Below, one piece after another: positions 53,721-62,680 of a DNA stretch of 64,000 bases (positions within the stretch are counted from its first letter, which is position 1; every line of letters starts with the position of its first letter). The stretch comes from Streptomyces sp. IMTB 2501 (GTDB lineage: Bacteria; Actinomycetota; Actinomycetes; Streptomycetales; Streptomycetaceae). The stretch is from positions 1 through 64,000 of the forward strand of contig NZ_MQUS01000008.1 of NCBI RefSeq assembly GCF_001953885.1, given 5' to 3'. The notes below the pieces were generated by a model. It worked only from the letters and a program-made list of their open reading frames with translations. It ran no database searches and was not told the DNA's origin. Both the position numbers and the translations under genes were made by a program.

Positions 53721-54767
53721 ATGTCCCAAGCCCGTGCCACCCACCTCACTCGCCGCGGCCTTCTCGTCGCGGGCGGCGCCGTCGGTCTCGGTGCCACGCT
53801 CGCGGCCTGCGGGGACGACAAGGGCAAAGACAGTGGCGCGGGCAGCGGGACGAAGGCCGCCAAGTCCGGCCCCTGGTCCTTCAAGGACGACCGCGGCACG
53901 ACCGTGAAGCTCGACAAGGTCCCGGCGGACATCGTCGCCTTCACCGGTGTCGGCGCGGCCCTCTTCGACTACGGCGTCCAGGTCAAGGGCGTCTTCGGAC
54001 CGACGAAGACCAGCGCGGGCAAGCCCGATGTCCAGGCCGGTGACATGGACCTCAGCAAGGTGACGATCCTCGGCAACACCTGGGGCCAGTTCAACATCGA
54101 GAAGTACGCGTCCCTCGCGCCGGACGTGCTGATCACCACGATGTTCGACAACGCCGGGACGCTCTGGTACGTCCCCGAGGAGTCGAAGAAGAAGATCGCG
54201 CAGCTCGCGCCCAGCGTCGGCATCTCCGCCTACGACCGTCAGCTCACCCAGCCGCTGCAGCGGGTGTGGGACCTCGCGGAGTCGCTCGGCGCCGACATGA
54301 AGGCCGCCAAGGTGACGGACGCGAAGAAGCGCTTCGAGGCCGCGGCCGCCCGGCTGCGCGCCGCCGCCAAGGCCAAGCCGGACATCAAGGTGATGGCCGG
54401 CAGCGCGAGCGACCAGCTCTTCTACGTCTCCGGCACCCGTCTCTCCGTCGACCTGGAGTACTTCAAGGCCCTCGGGGTGAACTTCGTGGAGCCGCCGGAG
54501 AGCGCGAAGAAGCAGGGCGGCGGCTGGTTCGAGTCGCTGAGCTGGGAGAACGTCGACAAGTACCAGGCCGACATCATCATGATGGACGACCGCTCCTCGG
54601 CGATCCAGCCCGCCGGCATCTCCAAGCCGACCTGGAAGAAGCTGCCCGCGGTGAAGGCCGGTCAGGTCATCTCCCGCTCCCCCGAGCCGATCCTGTCGTA
54701 CGACAAGTGCGTGCCACTGCTGACGAGTCTGGCCGAGGCCCTGGAGAAGGCCAAGAAGTTCAGCTGA
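53721..54767 (+). CDS. desE: desferrioxamine-binding lipoprotein DesE
   Basis: A 348-residue siderophore-binding protein. ATG 53721 starts a signal with R-R-G-L-L-V-A-G-G-A and lipobox L-A-A-C (Cys30). The mature part is a two-lobed FepB/BtuF-like binding protein joined by a long helix. From memory, S. coelicolor DesE binds ferrioxamine and feeds an ABC importer encoded elsewhere. The iron box lies 51 bases upstream. The ribosome binding site is weak. A separate iron box precedes desA, so desEF and desABCD are two iron-controlled units. Confidence 0.92.
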   Translation: MSQARATHLTRRGLLVAGGAVGLGATLAACGDDKGKDSGAGSGTKAAKSGPWSFKDDRGTTVKLDKVPADIVAFTGVGAALFDYGVQVKGVFGPTKTSAGKPDVQAGDMDLSKVTILGNTWGQFNIEKYASLAPDVLITTMFDNAGTLWYVPEESKKKIAQLAPSVGISAYDRQLTQPLQRVWDLAESLGADMKAAKVTDAKKRFEAAAARLRAAAKAKPDIKVMAGSASDQLFYVSGTRLSVDLEYFKALGVNFVEPPESAKKQGGGWFESLSWENVDKYQADIIMMDDRSSAIQPAGISKPTWKKLPAVKAGQVISRSPEPILSYDKCVPLLTSLAEALEKAKKFS

Positions 54768-54817
54768 CCCTCCCGCACGGAAAAGTCCTGAATCCCACCC
54801 CCCTTCAGGAGCCACAC

Positions 54818-55651
54818 ATGACGACGGCCGTAGCCGCCCCGTTCCGATTCTTCGCTCTGCAGGTCATACGGACGAGGCGGCTGGGGCCGTCTCTCGTCCG
54901 GGTCACCTTCGGCGGGGCCGAACTGGAATCCTTCCACTCCGACGGACGCGACCAGTCCCTGTCGCTGTTCCTGCCGCACCCGGGCCAGCCCGAGCCCGTC
55001 GTCCCGCTGGAGCTGGGCGACGGCTGGTGGCAGGCGTGGCGGGAACTGCCGGACGACGTACGGGCGGTGATGCGCTCGTACACGCTGCGCGCCCTGCGCC
55101 GGGACGCCCTGGGCCGCACGAACGAGATCGATATCGACTTCGCCCTGCACACCCCCGCAGGCCCCGCCTCCCGCTGGGCCTCCCGCGCCGGCGCCGGCGA
55201 CCGGGTGCTGCTGCTCGGGCCCGCCATCGCCGACAACCGCGCCATCCGCTTCCGCCCGCCCGAGGACACCGGCCTCGTCATCCTGTGGGGCGACGAGACC
55301 GCCGTACCGGCGGCGACCGCCATCCTCGAATCCCTGCCCGCCGGCATCCGCGCCCGCGCCTGGCTGGAGGTGCCGCACGCCGGGGACATCCAGGACATCG
55401 CCACGGACGCGGACGCGGAGATCACGTGGCTCGTGCGGCACGACGGCGCCCCCATGGCCGTCGACGCCGTACGGGCCGCGCAACTCCCCCTCGACGGGCG
55501 GCCGTACGTCTGGATCGCCGGTGAGTCGGGGCAGGTGAAGGCGCTGCGGCGGTACTTCGTCGGCGACCGCGGGGTCGACCGGCGGCGGGTGACCTTCGTC
55601 GGGTACTGGCGGCAGGGAATGACCGAGGAACAGCTGCGGGCCGCGGAGTAA
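54818..55651 (+). CDS. desF: siderophore-interacting flavoprotein
   Basis: A 277-residue SIP-family protein from ATG 54818 behind AGGAG. The FAD-binding site is M-R-S-Y-T-L-R in the N-terminal barrel. The C-terminal half is the NAD(P)H-binding part, including I-L-W-G-D-E-T-A-V-P-A-A. It reduces ferric ferrioxamine in the cytoplasm, releasing iron. It lies 50 bases after desE and is probably in the same iron-controlled operon, followed by the desA iron box. Confidence 0.92.
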   Translation: MTTAVAAPFRFFALQVIRTRRLGPSLVRVTFGGAELESFHSDGRDQSLSLFLPHPGQPEPVVPLELGDGWWQAWRELPDDVRAVMRSYTLRALRRDALGRTNEIDIDFALHTPAGPASRWASRAGAGDRVLLLGPAIADNRAIRFRPPEDTGLVILWGDETAVPAATAILESLPAGIRARAWLEVPHAGDIQDIATDADAEITWLVRHDGAPMAVDAVRAAQLPLDGRPYVWIAGESGQVKALRRYFVGDRGVDRRRVTFVGYWRQGMTEEQLRAAE

Positions 55652-55702
55652 CTCCCCTGGTCGTGACAGCGGTCACGGATGAGGCGTGCCTTGATCCAAA
55701 AA

Positions 55703-55725
55703 ACTTAGGTTAGGCTAACCTAAGT
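55703..55725. promoter_or_regulatory. near-perfect iron box upstream of desABCD
   Basis: A 23-bp palindrome with a single unpaired central base, containing the consensus TTAGGTTAGGCTAACCTAA at 55705-55723. It is 44 bases before desA and stronger than the desE box. It is the expected binding site of DmdR1. Confidence 0.95.
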
Positions 55726-55768
55726 TGAACCGAAAACCCCGCACGGACTCCCCTCGGAGGACCCCCAC

Positions 55769-57211
55769 ATGCGCTCGCACCTGCTCAATGGCCTCACCGC
55801 GGAGCACTACCGCAGCTCCGTGACCGAAGGAGTCGAGCGGGTGGCGGCCAAACTCGCCACCACCGACCGTCCGTTCACCGGCGTCACCGTCGGCGCCCTC
55901 ACCCCCCGCGTCGACGCCATCGACCTGGACCGGCCGCTCGGCGACACCGCCGCCGTCCTGGACGAGCTGGAGGACGTCTATCTGAAGGACGCGGTCTACT
56001 TCCACCACCCCCGCTATCTCGCCCACCTCAACTGCCCGGTCGTAATCCCGGCGGTGCTCGGCGAGGCCGTGCTCTCCGCGGTCAACTCCTCCCTCGACAC
56101 CTGGGACCAGTCGGCCGGCGGCACTCTCATCGAGCGCAAGCTCATCGACTGGACGGCCGCCCGGACCGGCCTCGGGCCCGCCGCCGACGGTGTGTTCACC
56201 TCCGGCGGCACCCAGTCCAACCTCCAGGCGCTGCTCCTCGCGCGAGAGGAGGCCAAGACCGACTCCCTCGCCAGACTGCGGATCTTCGCCTCCGAGGTCA
56301 GCCACTTCAGCGTGAAGAAGTCCGCGAAACTGCTCGGCCTCGGCGAGGAGGCGGTCGTCTCCGTCCCCGTCGGCCACGACAAGCGCCTGCAGACCGTCGC
56401 CCTCGCCCGCGAACTGGAGCGCTGCCGGCGCGACGGGCTGGTCCCGATGGCGGTCGTCGCCACCGCCGGCACCACCGACTTCGGCTCCATCGACCCGCTC
56501 CCGGAGATCGCCGAGCTGTGCGCGCAGTACGGCGTCTGGATGCACGTCGACGCGGCCTACGGCTGCGGGCTGCTCGCCTCCCTGAAGTACCGGGACCGCC
56601 TCACCGGCATCGAACGCGCCGACTCGGTCACGGTCGACTACCACAAGTCCTTCTTCCAGCCGGTGAGTTCGTCCGCTCTCCTGGTCCGCGACGCGGCCAC
56701 CCTGCGTCACGCCACCTACCACGCGGAGTACCTCAACCCGCGCCGCATGGTGCAGGAACGTATCCCCAACCAGGTCGACAAGTCCCTGCAGACCACCCGC
56801 CGCTTCGACGCCCTCAAGCTGTGGATGACGCTGCGGGTGATGGGCGCCGACGGCATCGGCGCGCTCTTCGACGAGGTCTGCGACCTGGCGGCCGAGGGCT
56901 GGGAACTGCTCGCCGCCGACCCCCGCTTCGACGTCGTCGTCCAGCCCACCCTGTCCACCCTGGTCTTCCGCTACATCCCGGCGGCCGTCACCGACCCGGC
57001 CGAGATCGACCGCGCCAACCTCTACGCCCGCAAGGCCCTGTTCGCCTCCGGCGACGCCGTGGTCGCCGGCACCAAGGTCGGGGGCCGCCACTACCTGAAG
57101 TTCACCCTGCTCAACCCCGAGACCACGGCGGCCGACATCGCCGCCGTCCTCGATCTGATCGCCGGCCACGCCGAGCAGTACCTGGGAGAGTCCCTTGACC
57201 GCGCTTCCTGA
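55769..57211 (+). CDS. desA: lysine decarboxylase for cadaverine, DesA
   Basis: A 480-residue PLP-dependent decarboxylase of the group II (DDC-like) type. ATG 55769 follows CGGAGGA. The PLP site has T-S-G-G-T-Q-S-N (144-151), H-V-D-A-A-Y (259-264) and Lys293 in D-Y-H-K-S-F-F. In desferrioxamine synthesis it makes cadaverine from lysine. It is the first gene of desABCD; the desB start lies within its last 17 bases. Confidence 0.95.
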   Translation: MRSHLLNGLTAEHYRSSVTEGVERVAAKLATTDRPFTGVTVGALTPRVDAIDLDRPLGDTAAVLDELEDVYLKDAVYFHHPRYLAHLNCPVVIPAVLGEAVLSAVNSSLDTWDQSAGGTLIERKLIDWTAARTGLGPAADGVFTSGGTQSNLQALLLAREEAKTDSLARLRIFASEVSHFSVKKSAKLLGLGEEAVVSVPVGHDKRLQTVALARELERCRRDGLVPMAVVATAGTTDFGSIDPLPEIAELCAQYGVWMHVDAAYGCGLLASLKYRDRLTGIERADSVTVDYHKSFFQPVSSSALLVRDAATLRHATYHAEYLNPRRMVQERIPNQVDKSLQTTRRFDALKLWMTLRVMGADGIGALFDEVCDLAAEGWELLAADPRFDVVVQPTLSTLVFRYIPAAVTDPAEIDRANLYARKALFASGDAVVAGTKVGGRHYLKFTLLNPETTAADIAAVLDLIAGHAEQYLGESLDRAS

Positions 57212-58487
57212 AGCCAGCCGCACCCATGACTTCGTGGGGATCGGGCTCGGCCCCTTCAACCTCGGCCTCGCCTGTCTGACCGAGCCCATCGACGGCCTCG
57301 ACGGCGTCTTCCTCGACTCCAAGCCGGACTTCGAGTGGCACGCCGGGATGTTCCTGGACGGCGCCCATCTGCAGACCCCGTTCATGTCGGACCTGGTCAC
57401 CCTGGCCGACCCCACCTCGCCGTACTCCTTCCTCAACTACCTGAAGGAGAAAGGCAGACTGTACTCGTTCTACATCCGCGAGAACTTCTATCCGCTGCGG
57501 GTCGAGTACGACGACTACTGCCGCTGGGCGGCGGGCCAACTGAGCAGCGTCCGGTTCAACACGACCGTCACCGAGGTGACGTACGAGGACGAGGACGAGC
57601 TGTACGTCGTCCGCACCCGGACCGGCGAGACGTACCGCGGCCGGCATCTGGTTCTCGGCACGGGCACGGTCCCCTTCGTCCCGCAGGCCTGCCGGGGGCT
57701 CGGCGGTGACTTTGTGCACAACTCCCAGTACATGCACCGCAAGGCGGAGCTGCAGGCGAAGAAGTCCATCACGATCGTCGGCAGCGGCCAGAGCGCGGCC
57801 GAGATCTACCACGAGCTGCTCTCCGAGATGGACGTCCACGGCTACCAGCTCAACTGGGTCACCCGCTCCCCGCGGTTCTTCCCGCTGGAGTACACCAAGC
57901 TGACCCTGGAGATGACGTCCCCGGACTACATCGACTACTTCCGCGCGCTGCCCGAGGAGACCCGCTACCGGCTGGAGAAGCAGCAGAAGGGCCTGTTCAA
58001 GGGCATCAACTCGGATCTCATCGACTCGATCTTCGACCTGCTCTACCAGAAGAACGTCACGAGCGGCGACCGGCCGGTCCCGACCCGGCTGCTCACCAAC
58101 TCCAGCCTGACGAGCGCGCGTTACGACGCCGACGGCGGCTACACCCTGGGCTTCCACCAGGACGAGCAGGACAAGGACTTCGAGATCGGCACCGAGGGCC
58201 TGGTGCTGGCCACCGGCTACCACTACGAGCCCCCGGCCTTCCTCGCCCCGATCCGCGACCGTCTGCTCTTCGACGGCCACGGCCGCTTCGACGTCGCCCG
58301 CAACTACGCCGTCGACGTCACTGGCCGCGGCGTCTTCCTGCAGAACGCCGGCGTCCACACCCACAGCATCACCAGCCCCGACCTGGGCATGGGCGCGTAC
58401 CGCAACTCGTACATCATCCGCGAGCTGCTCGGCACCGAGTACTACCCGGTCGAGAAGACCATCGCGTTCCAGGAGTTCTCCGTATGA
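57195..58487 (+). CDS. desB: cadaverine N-hydroxylase DesB
   Basis: A 430-residue FAD/NADPH N-hydroxylase of the IucD/SidA type. The FAD loop is [11 protein letters not shown] at 15-25, and the NADPH loop V-G-S-G-Q-S-A-A-E at 195-203. The late A-T-G-Y motif is also present. It adds the hydroxyl to one amine of cadaverine. The start is TTG 57195: no other start aligns with the N-terminus, and GGGAG precedes it at 7 bases. It overlaps desA by 17 bases. A TTG start is rare here and may lower expression. Confidence 0.93.
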   Translation: MTALPEASRTHDFVGIGLGPFNLGLACLTEPIDGLDGVFLDSKPDFEWHAGMFLDGAHLQTPFMSDLVTLADPTSPYSFLNYLKEKGRLYSFYIRENFYPLRVEYDDYCRWAAGQLSSVRFNTTVTEVTYEDEDELYVVRTRTGETYRGRHLVLGTGTVPFVPQACRGLGGDFVHNSQYMHRKAELQAKKSITIVGSGQSAAEIYHELLSEMDVHGYQLNWVTRSPRFFPLEYTKLTLEMTSPDYIDYFRALPEETRYRLEKQQKGLFKGINSDLIDSIFDLLYQKNVTSGDRPVPTRLLTNSSLTSARYDADGGYTLGFHQDEQDKDFEIGTEGLVLATGYHYEPPAFLAPIRDRLLFDGHGRFDVARNYAVDVTGRGVFLQNAGVHTHSITSPDLGMGAYRNSYIIRELLGTEYYPVEKTIAFQEFSV

Positions 58488-59014
58488 CCTTCGCCTTCCG
58501 TGACGTCGATCCGCTGCAGGACGCCGAGCTGCTGCACTCCTGGGTCACCCATCCCAAGGCGTCCTTCTGGATGATGCAGGACGCGAAACTGGAGGACGTC
58601 GAGCGCGCCTACATGGAGATCGCGGCGGACGCCCACCACCACGCGCTGCTCGGGCTGCGCCACGGCGAGCCCGCCTTCCTCATGGAGAAGTACGACCCGG
58701 CGCACCGTGAGCTGGCCGGCCTGTACGAAGCACTGCCCGGTGACGTCGGCATGCACTTCCTCACCCCGGCGACCGGCACTCCCGTGCACGGGTTCACCAG
58801 GTCCGTCATCACCGCCGTGATGGCCCACCTCTTCGAGGATCCGGCGACCCTGCGGGTCGTCGTGGAGCCGGACGTGCGCAACAAGGCCGTGCACGCCCTG
58901 AACGAGGCGGTCGGGTTCGTGCCCGAGCGGGAGGTCCGGAAGCCGGAGAAGAAGGCGCTGCTGAGCTTCTGCACCCGTGCGCAGTTCATCGCCGCGACGG
59001 GGGTGGCCGCATGA
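58484..59014 (+). CDS. desC: hydroxycadaverine acyltransferase DesC
   Basis: A 176-residue GNAT-type acyltransferase of the IucB/RhbD family. ATG 58484 overlaps the desB stop as ATGA. Motifs are [16 protein letters not shown] and [12 protein letters not shown]. It acylates N-hydroxycadaverine with acetyl-, succinyl- or other CoA groups, which decides between desferrioxamine B and E type products. The stop overlaps desD by 4 bases. Confidence 0.93.
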   Translation: MTFAFRDVDPLQDAELLHSWVTHPKASFWMMQDAKLEDVERAYMEIAADAHHHALLGLRHGEPAFLMEKYDPAHRELAGLYEALPGDVGMHFLTPATGTPVHGFTRSVITAVMAHLFEDPATLRVVVEPDVRNKAVHALNEAVGFVPEREVRKPEKKALLSFCTRAQFIAATGVAA

Positions 59015-60780
59015 GCCTCGCCGACGCCGTGGCCCATCTGTCCCCCGAGCGCTGGGCGAGGGCCAACCGGCTGCTCATACGCAAGGCGCTCGCCGAGTTC
59101 GCCCACGAGCGCCTGATCACGCCCGAGCAGGAGGGTGACGGGTTTGTCGTCCGCAGTGACGACGGACTGACCTCCTACCGTTTCTCCGCCGTCCGACGCG
59201 CCCTCGACCACTGGCAGATCGACGCCGACTCCGTCACCCGGCACCGCGAGGGCACCGAACTCCCCCTCTCCGCCCTGGACTTCTTCATCGAGCTGAAGAC
59301 CTCCCTGGGCCTGAGCGACGAGATCCTGCCGGTCTATCTGGAGGAGATCTCCTCCACCCTGTCCGGCACCTGCTACAAGCTCACCAAGCCCCGCATCACC
59401 TCCGCGGAGCTGGCGGACGGCGGCTTCCAGGCGATCGAGACCGGGATGACCGAGGGCCACCCCTGCTTCGTCGCGAACAACGGGCGGCTCGGGTTCGGCA
59501 TCCACGAGTACCTGTCGTACGCCCCGGAGACCGCGAGCCCCCTCCGGCTGGTGTGGCTGGCCGCGCACCGCTCCCGGGCCGCGTTCACGGCGGGCGTCGG
59601 GATCGAGTACGAGGATTTCCTGCGGGAGGAGCTGGGCGAGAAGACGCTGGACCGTTTCCGCGCCACGCTCACCGAGCAGGGCCTCGACCCCGCCGACTAC
59701 CTGTTCATCCCGGTCCACCCCTGGCAGTGGTGGAACAAGCTCTCCGTCACCTTCGCGGCCGAGGTGGCCCGCCGGCTTCTGGTCTGCCTCGGCGAAGGCG
59801 ACGACGAGTATCTGGCCCAGCAGTCCATCCGGACCTTCTTCAACTCCTCCCACCCGGAGAAGCACTATGTGAAGACGGCCCTGTCCGTGCTCAACATGGG
59901 CTTCATGCGCGGGCTTTCGGCCGCCTACATGGAGGCCACGCCCGCCATCAACGACTGGCTGGCCCAGCTGATCGAGAACGACCCGGCGCTGAAGGCGACG
60001 GGCCTGACGATCATCCGGGAGCGGGCGGCCGTCGGCTACCGGCACCTGGAGTACGAGCAGGCCACCGACCGCTACTCGCCGTACCGCAAGATGCTGGCCG
60101 CGCTGTGGCGGGAGAGCCCCGTGCCCTCGCTGCGCGACGGCGAGTCCCTCGCGACCATGGCCTCCCTGCTGCATGTCGACCACGCCGGGGCCTCCTTCGC
60201 GGGCGCCCTGATCGAGCGGTCCGGACTCACCCCGACGGAATGGCTCCGCCGCTACCTGCGCGCGTACTACACCCCTCTCCTGCACAGCTTCTACGCCTAC
60301 GACCTGGCGTTCATGCCGCACGGCGAGAACGTCATCCTGGTGCTGAAGGACGGGATCGTGGAGCGGGCGGTCTACAAGGACATCGCCGAGGAGATCACGG
60401 TGATGGACCCGGACGCGGTACTGCCGCCGGAGGTCGGGCGGATCCGGGTGGAGGTCCCCGAGGACAAGAAGCTGCTGTCGATCTTCACGGACGTCTTCGA
60501 CTGCTTCTTCCGCTTCCTCGCCGCGCACCTCGCGGACGAGGGGATCCTGGCCGAGGACGACTTCTGGCGCACGGTCGCGGAGATCACCCGCGAGTACCGT
60601 GACGCGAACCCCGAACTGGCCGACAAGTTCCGGCAGTACGACATGTTCGCCCCCGAGTTCGCCCTGTCCTGCCTCAACCGGCTCCAGCTGCGCGACAACC
60701 GGCAGATGGTGGACCTGACGGATCCGTCGGGTGCCCTCCAGCTGGTCGGAACCCTGAAAAATCCCATCGCGGGGTTCTGA
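59011..60780 (+). CDS. desD: NIS synthetase DesD
   Basis: A 589-residue IucA/IucC-type (NRPS-independent siderophore) synthetase. ATG 59011 overlaps desC. Conserved stretches are H-P-C-F-V-A-N-N-G-R, I-P-V-H-P-W-Q-W, S-I-R-T-F-F-N-S-S-H-P and L-M-P-H-G-E-N-V (as F-M-P-H-G-E-N-V). It activates N-hydroxy-N-succinyl cadaverine with ATP and joins and cyclises three units. It ends the operon and is followed in 6 bases by a 17-bp terminator hairpin. Confidence 0.95.
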   Translation: MSLADAVAHLSPERWARANRLLIRKALAEFAHERLITPEQEGDGFVVRSDDGLTSYRFSAVRRALDHWQIDADSVTRHREGTELPLSALDFFIELKTSLGLSDEILPVYLEEISSTLSGTCYKLTKPRITSAELADGGFQAIETGMTEGHPCFVANNGRLGFGIHEYLSYAPETASPLRLVWLAAHRSRAAFTAGVGIEYEDFLREELGEKTLDRFRATLTEQGLDPADYLFIPVHPWQWWNKLSVTFAAEVARRLLVCLGEGDDEYLAQQSIRTFFNSSHPEKHYVKTALSVLNMGFMRGLSAAYMEATPAINDWLAQLIENDPALKATGLTIIRERAAVGYRHLEYEQATDRYSPYRKMLAALWRESPVPSLRDGESLATMASLLHVDHAGASFAGALIERSGLTPTEWLRRYLRAYYTPLLHSFYAYDLAFMPHGENVILVLKDGIVERAVYKDIAEEITVMDPDAVLPPEVGRIRVEVPEDKKLLSIFTDVFDCFFRFLAAHLADEGILAEDDFWRTVAEITREYRDANPELADKFRQYDMFAPEFALSCLNRLQLRDNRQMVDLTDPSGALQLVGTLKNPIAGF

Positions 60781-60786
60781 CCCAGA

Positions 60787-60829
60787 CCGACGGGCTCCCC
60801 GCAGTACGGTCCTGCGGGGAGCCCGTCGG
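60787..60829 (+). terminator. 17-bp terminator after desD
   Basis: CCGACGGGCTCCCCGCA (60787-60803) pairs perfectly with 60813-60829 over a 9-base loop, directly after the desD stop. It closes the des operon and may also stop transcription from the other side. Confidence 0.9.
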
Positions 60830-60904
60830 CACAGGGCCGTCTGCCGACCACCAGCCGCAGGTCCGCCCTTCCCGCGTGACGCGAAGCGCGAACCGCTCCA
60901 GCTC

Positions 60905-61134
60905 CGGTGCTCCAGCGGCACACCAGCTGCCCAGCTGATCTTCGGCCGCGTCCCACAGGACATCCGGACGGACGAGTCTCAGGGCCTCCGCGTTGTCCCT
61001 GCCTTGGGCCACGACGGCTCCGACGAGCGCGGACAGGGTATGACCGGGGAGCCCAGCCAGTCGGCCCAGGACGCCCAGTACCGGTCGTCTCGGGTGATCG
61101 TCTTGCCGACGTCGAGCACAACGGTGTCAATCAC
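60905..61134 (-). pseudogene. HAD-family hydrolase fragment, frameshifted
   Basis: From GTG 61134 the reverse strand reads V-I-D-T-V-V-L-D-V-G-K-T-I-T-R-D-D-R-Y-W, the first HAD motif (D-x-G-x-T), up to W-A-D-W-L-G. There the frame breaks near 61048-61056. The continuation G-H-T-L-S-A-L-V-G-A-V-V-A-Q-G-R-D-N-A-E, typical of this HAD subfamily, lies in another frame. One missing G in the run coding for L-G explains it. Only about 75 residues of some 230 remain before the des terminator, so the gene is dead. Confidence 0.75.
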
Positions 61135-61228
61135 CCTGGCAGCCCACAGTTCGTGAGTGCCGACGTCGGCCCACCGTGCCGGCGCGAGCATCGAGCGGGC
61201 GGGCGGCAAGCCGAAAAACCTCCGGGCG

Positions 61229-61756
61229 TCAGCCGACCCACGCCCGCAACAGCCCCTCCCGCTCCGCCCTCCGAGGCGAGCCGCCTTCCCACGCGCGGCC
61301 CCACTCCGACATCGCCACCAGCGTCGTCGCCATCGTCGCGGCGCCCTCCGTGAGGCGGGACAGGAGAGCGCGGGAGAGGTCAACCTCCGTCTGGGAGTAG
61401 CCGGCGGCCGCCGCGACGTACGCCGTCAACTCGTCCTCACCGACGGTTGATTCCACGCGGACCGTCATCGTCGGCGGGTCCTCGCCCGTCAGGCTGACGC
61501 CCCCGGACAGAGCCACGTCCAGCACCAGGCCCAGAGCCAGGTCCCTGACCGCGCCGGCCTGTCGCTTCAGGGACTTCACGGGGACTTCCGCCACCGTCAG
61601 GGCATGCACGTCCTCCCACAGGTAGAGGCCGGACTGTCTGTCGCCGAGGGCCACCACGCCCTCGGCGGTCAGGCGTACCCCGGGAGCCAGGCCGGACGGC
61701 TTCGCACCCAGGTACACATCGCTCCCGACGATGCAGAACAGCCCCACCATGGCCAT
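61229..61756 (-). CDS. hypothetical protein
   Basis: A 175-residue protein from ATG 61756; GTG 61768 and ATG 61750 are alternatives and the ribosome binding site does not decide. No signal peptide or membrane helix is seen. The N-terminal 65 residues (V-G-L-F-C-I-V-G-S-D, then Y-L-W-E-D-V-H-A-L-T-V) resemble a small beta-barrel of PH-like type, with a helical second half (Y-S-Q-T-E-V-D-L-S-R-A-L-L). I do not recognise a family. It lies between a HAD relic and a DUF998 gene in accessory-looking DNA. Confidence 0.6.
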   Translation of the reverse strand: MAMVGLFCIVGSDVYLGAKPSGLAPGVRLTAEGVVALGDRQSGLYLWEDVHALTVAEVPVKSLKRQAGAVRDLALGLVLDVALSGGVSLTGEDPPTMTVRVESTVGEDELTAYVAAAAGYSQTEVDLSRALLSRLTEGAATMATTLVAMSEWGRAWEGGSPRRAEREGLLRAWVG

Positions 61757-61803
61757 GGGTGTGCTCACTCCCCCCGACGACGGCACCTTCGTCGTGTGAC
61801 ACA

Positions 61804-62505
61804 TCAAACGATCAGGTCGTTTTCCGCAACGCGCGAAGGGACCGGGGAGTTCCCGCCTCGCCGCCCTGCCCCAAGGTCCGAGGACAGCCGGAACAGACCG
61901 TGTGTGCCGACAGCCAGTGTCCACACCAGGAGGGGAAATACCGCGACCCGCTCCATTCCTCCCATTCCCAGTCCCAGGTAGTGGTGGGAAAGGAAGAGCC
62001 CCAAAGCCACGATCGCCGTGATTCCGAGCAGGCCGGCGGCCCGGCGCATGGGATCCGGAACATTGTTCGACAGGCCGGTTCCCGCCAGCACAAGGCCGAT
62101 GTTGCCCGCTCCCATGATGAGCAGGGCACCCAGGACGTGCTGGTTCTCGTGGACGTCCGCAGGCGCCAGCCCGGCGAGCGCGAATCCCAGACCGGCACCG
62201 GCCAGGAGAATCCGGGCCACCGTCGCAGTCGCGCCTCGGCGCCACAGGGGGCCGGTCAGCACGGCCCCGACGACGAGTAGCGTTCCCAGAGCGATGAACG
62301 AGACGTTCATAAGGCCGTGTTCGGGCGAACAGATATACCGTGGCTCGGGCTCCCGCTGCATGGCGCAGTGAGCATTACCCAAGTCACTGATGTTGTTCCG
62401 CGCCCAACTGTACGGTCGTGCCCAGGCTGATTGCGTGATCCCGTGGATCACGAAGAACTGCGCCACACCCGCGGTCCACGCGGCATATCCGATCCGAGCC
62501 TTCAC
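61804..62505 (-). CDS. DUF998 membrane protein
   Basis: A 233-residue integral membrane protein from GTG 62505. About six helices are visible, beginning Y-A-A-W-T-A-G-V-A-Q-F-F-V-I-H. The DUF998-type sequence R-N-N-I-S-D-L-G and S-P-E-H-G-L-M-N-V-S-F lies between helices 1 and 2, with two Cys in the loop (A-H-C-A-M, Y-I-C-S-P). The function of DUF998 is unknown. It is the first of a probable two-gene unit with the unknown protein 47 bases downstream. Confidence 0.82.
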   Translation of the reverse strand: MKARIGYAAWTAGVAQFFVIHGITQSAWARPYSWARNNISDLGNAHCAMQREPEPRYICSPEHGLMNVSFIALGTLLVVGAVLTGPLWRRGATATVARILLAGAGLGFALAGLAPADVHENQHVLGALLIMGAGNIGLVLAGTGLSNNVPDPMRRAAGLLGITAIVALGLFLSHHYLGLGMGGMERVAVFPLLVWTLAVGTHGLFRLSSDLGAGRRGGNSPVPSRVAENDLIV

Positions 62506-62622
62506 CTGTCCGCCTTCTGTCGCACGATTCCCGTACGAGCCAGCGGATCATGCGGCCTCGGCCTCAGGCACTCCGGCGAGCCCCCGGAGCAGGGTGGGGC
62601 GGACCCTACGAACGGGTCTGGG

Positions 62623-62655
62623 GGGCACCCCGGAGCGCGGTCCTCCGGGGTGCCC
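62623..62655 (-). terminator. terminator hairpin after the hexosaminidase
   Basis: GGGCACCCCGGA (62623-62634) pairs with 62644-62655 over a 9-base loop (GCGCGGTCC), 26 bases past the hexosaminidase stop on the reverse strand. The loop resembles that after desD (both end CGGTCC). Confidence 0.85.
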
Positions 62656-62680
62656 GTCGGCTGCTGTCAGCCGTTCGAGG

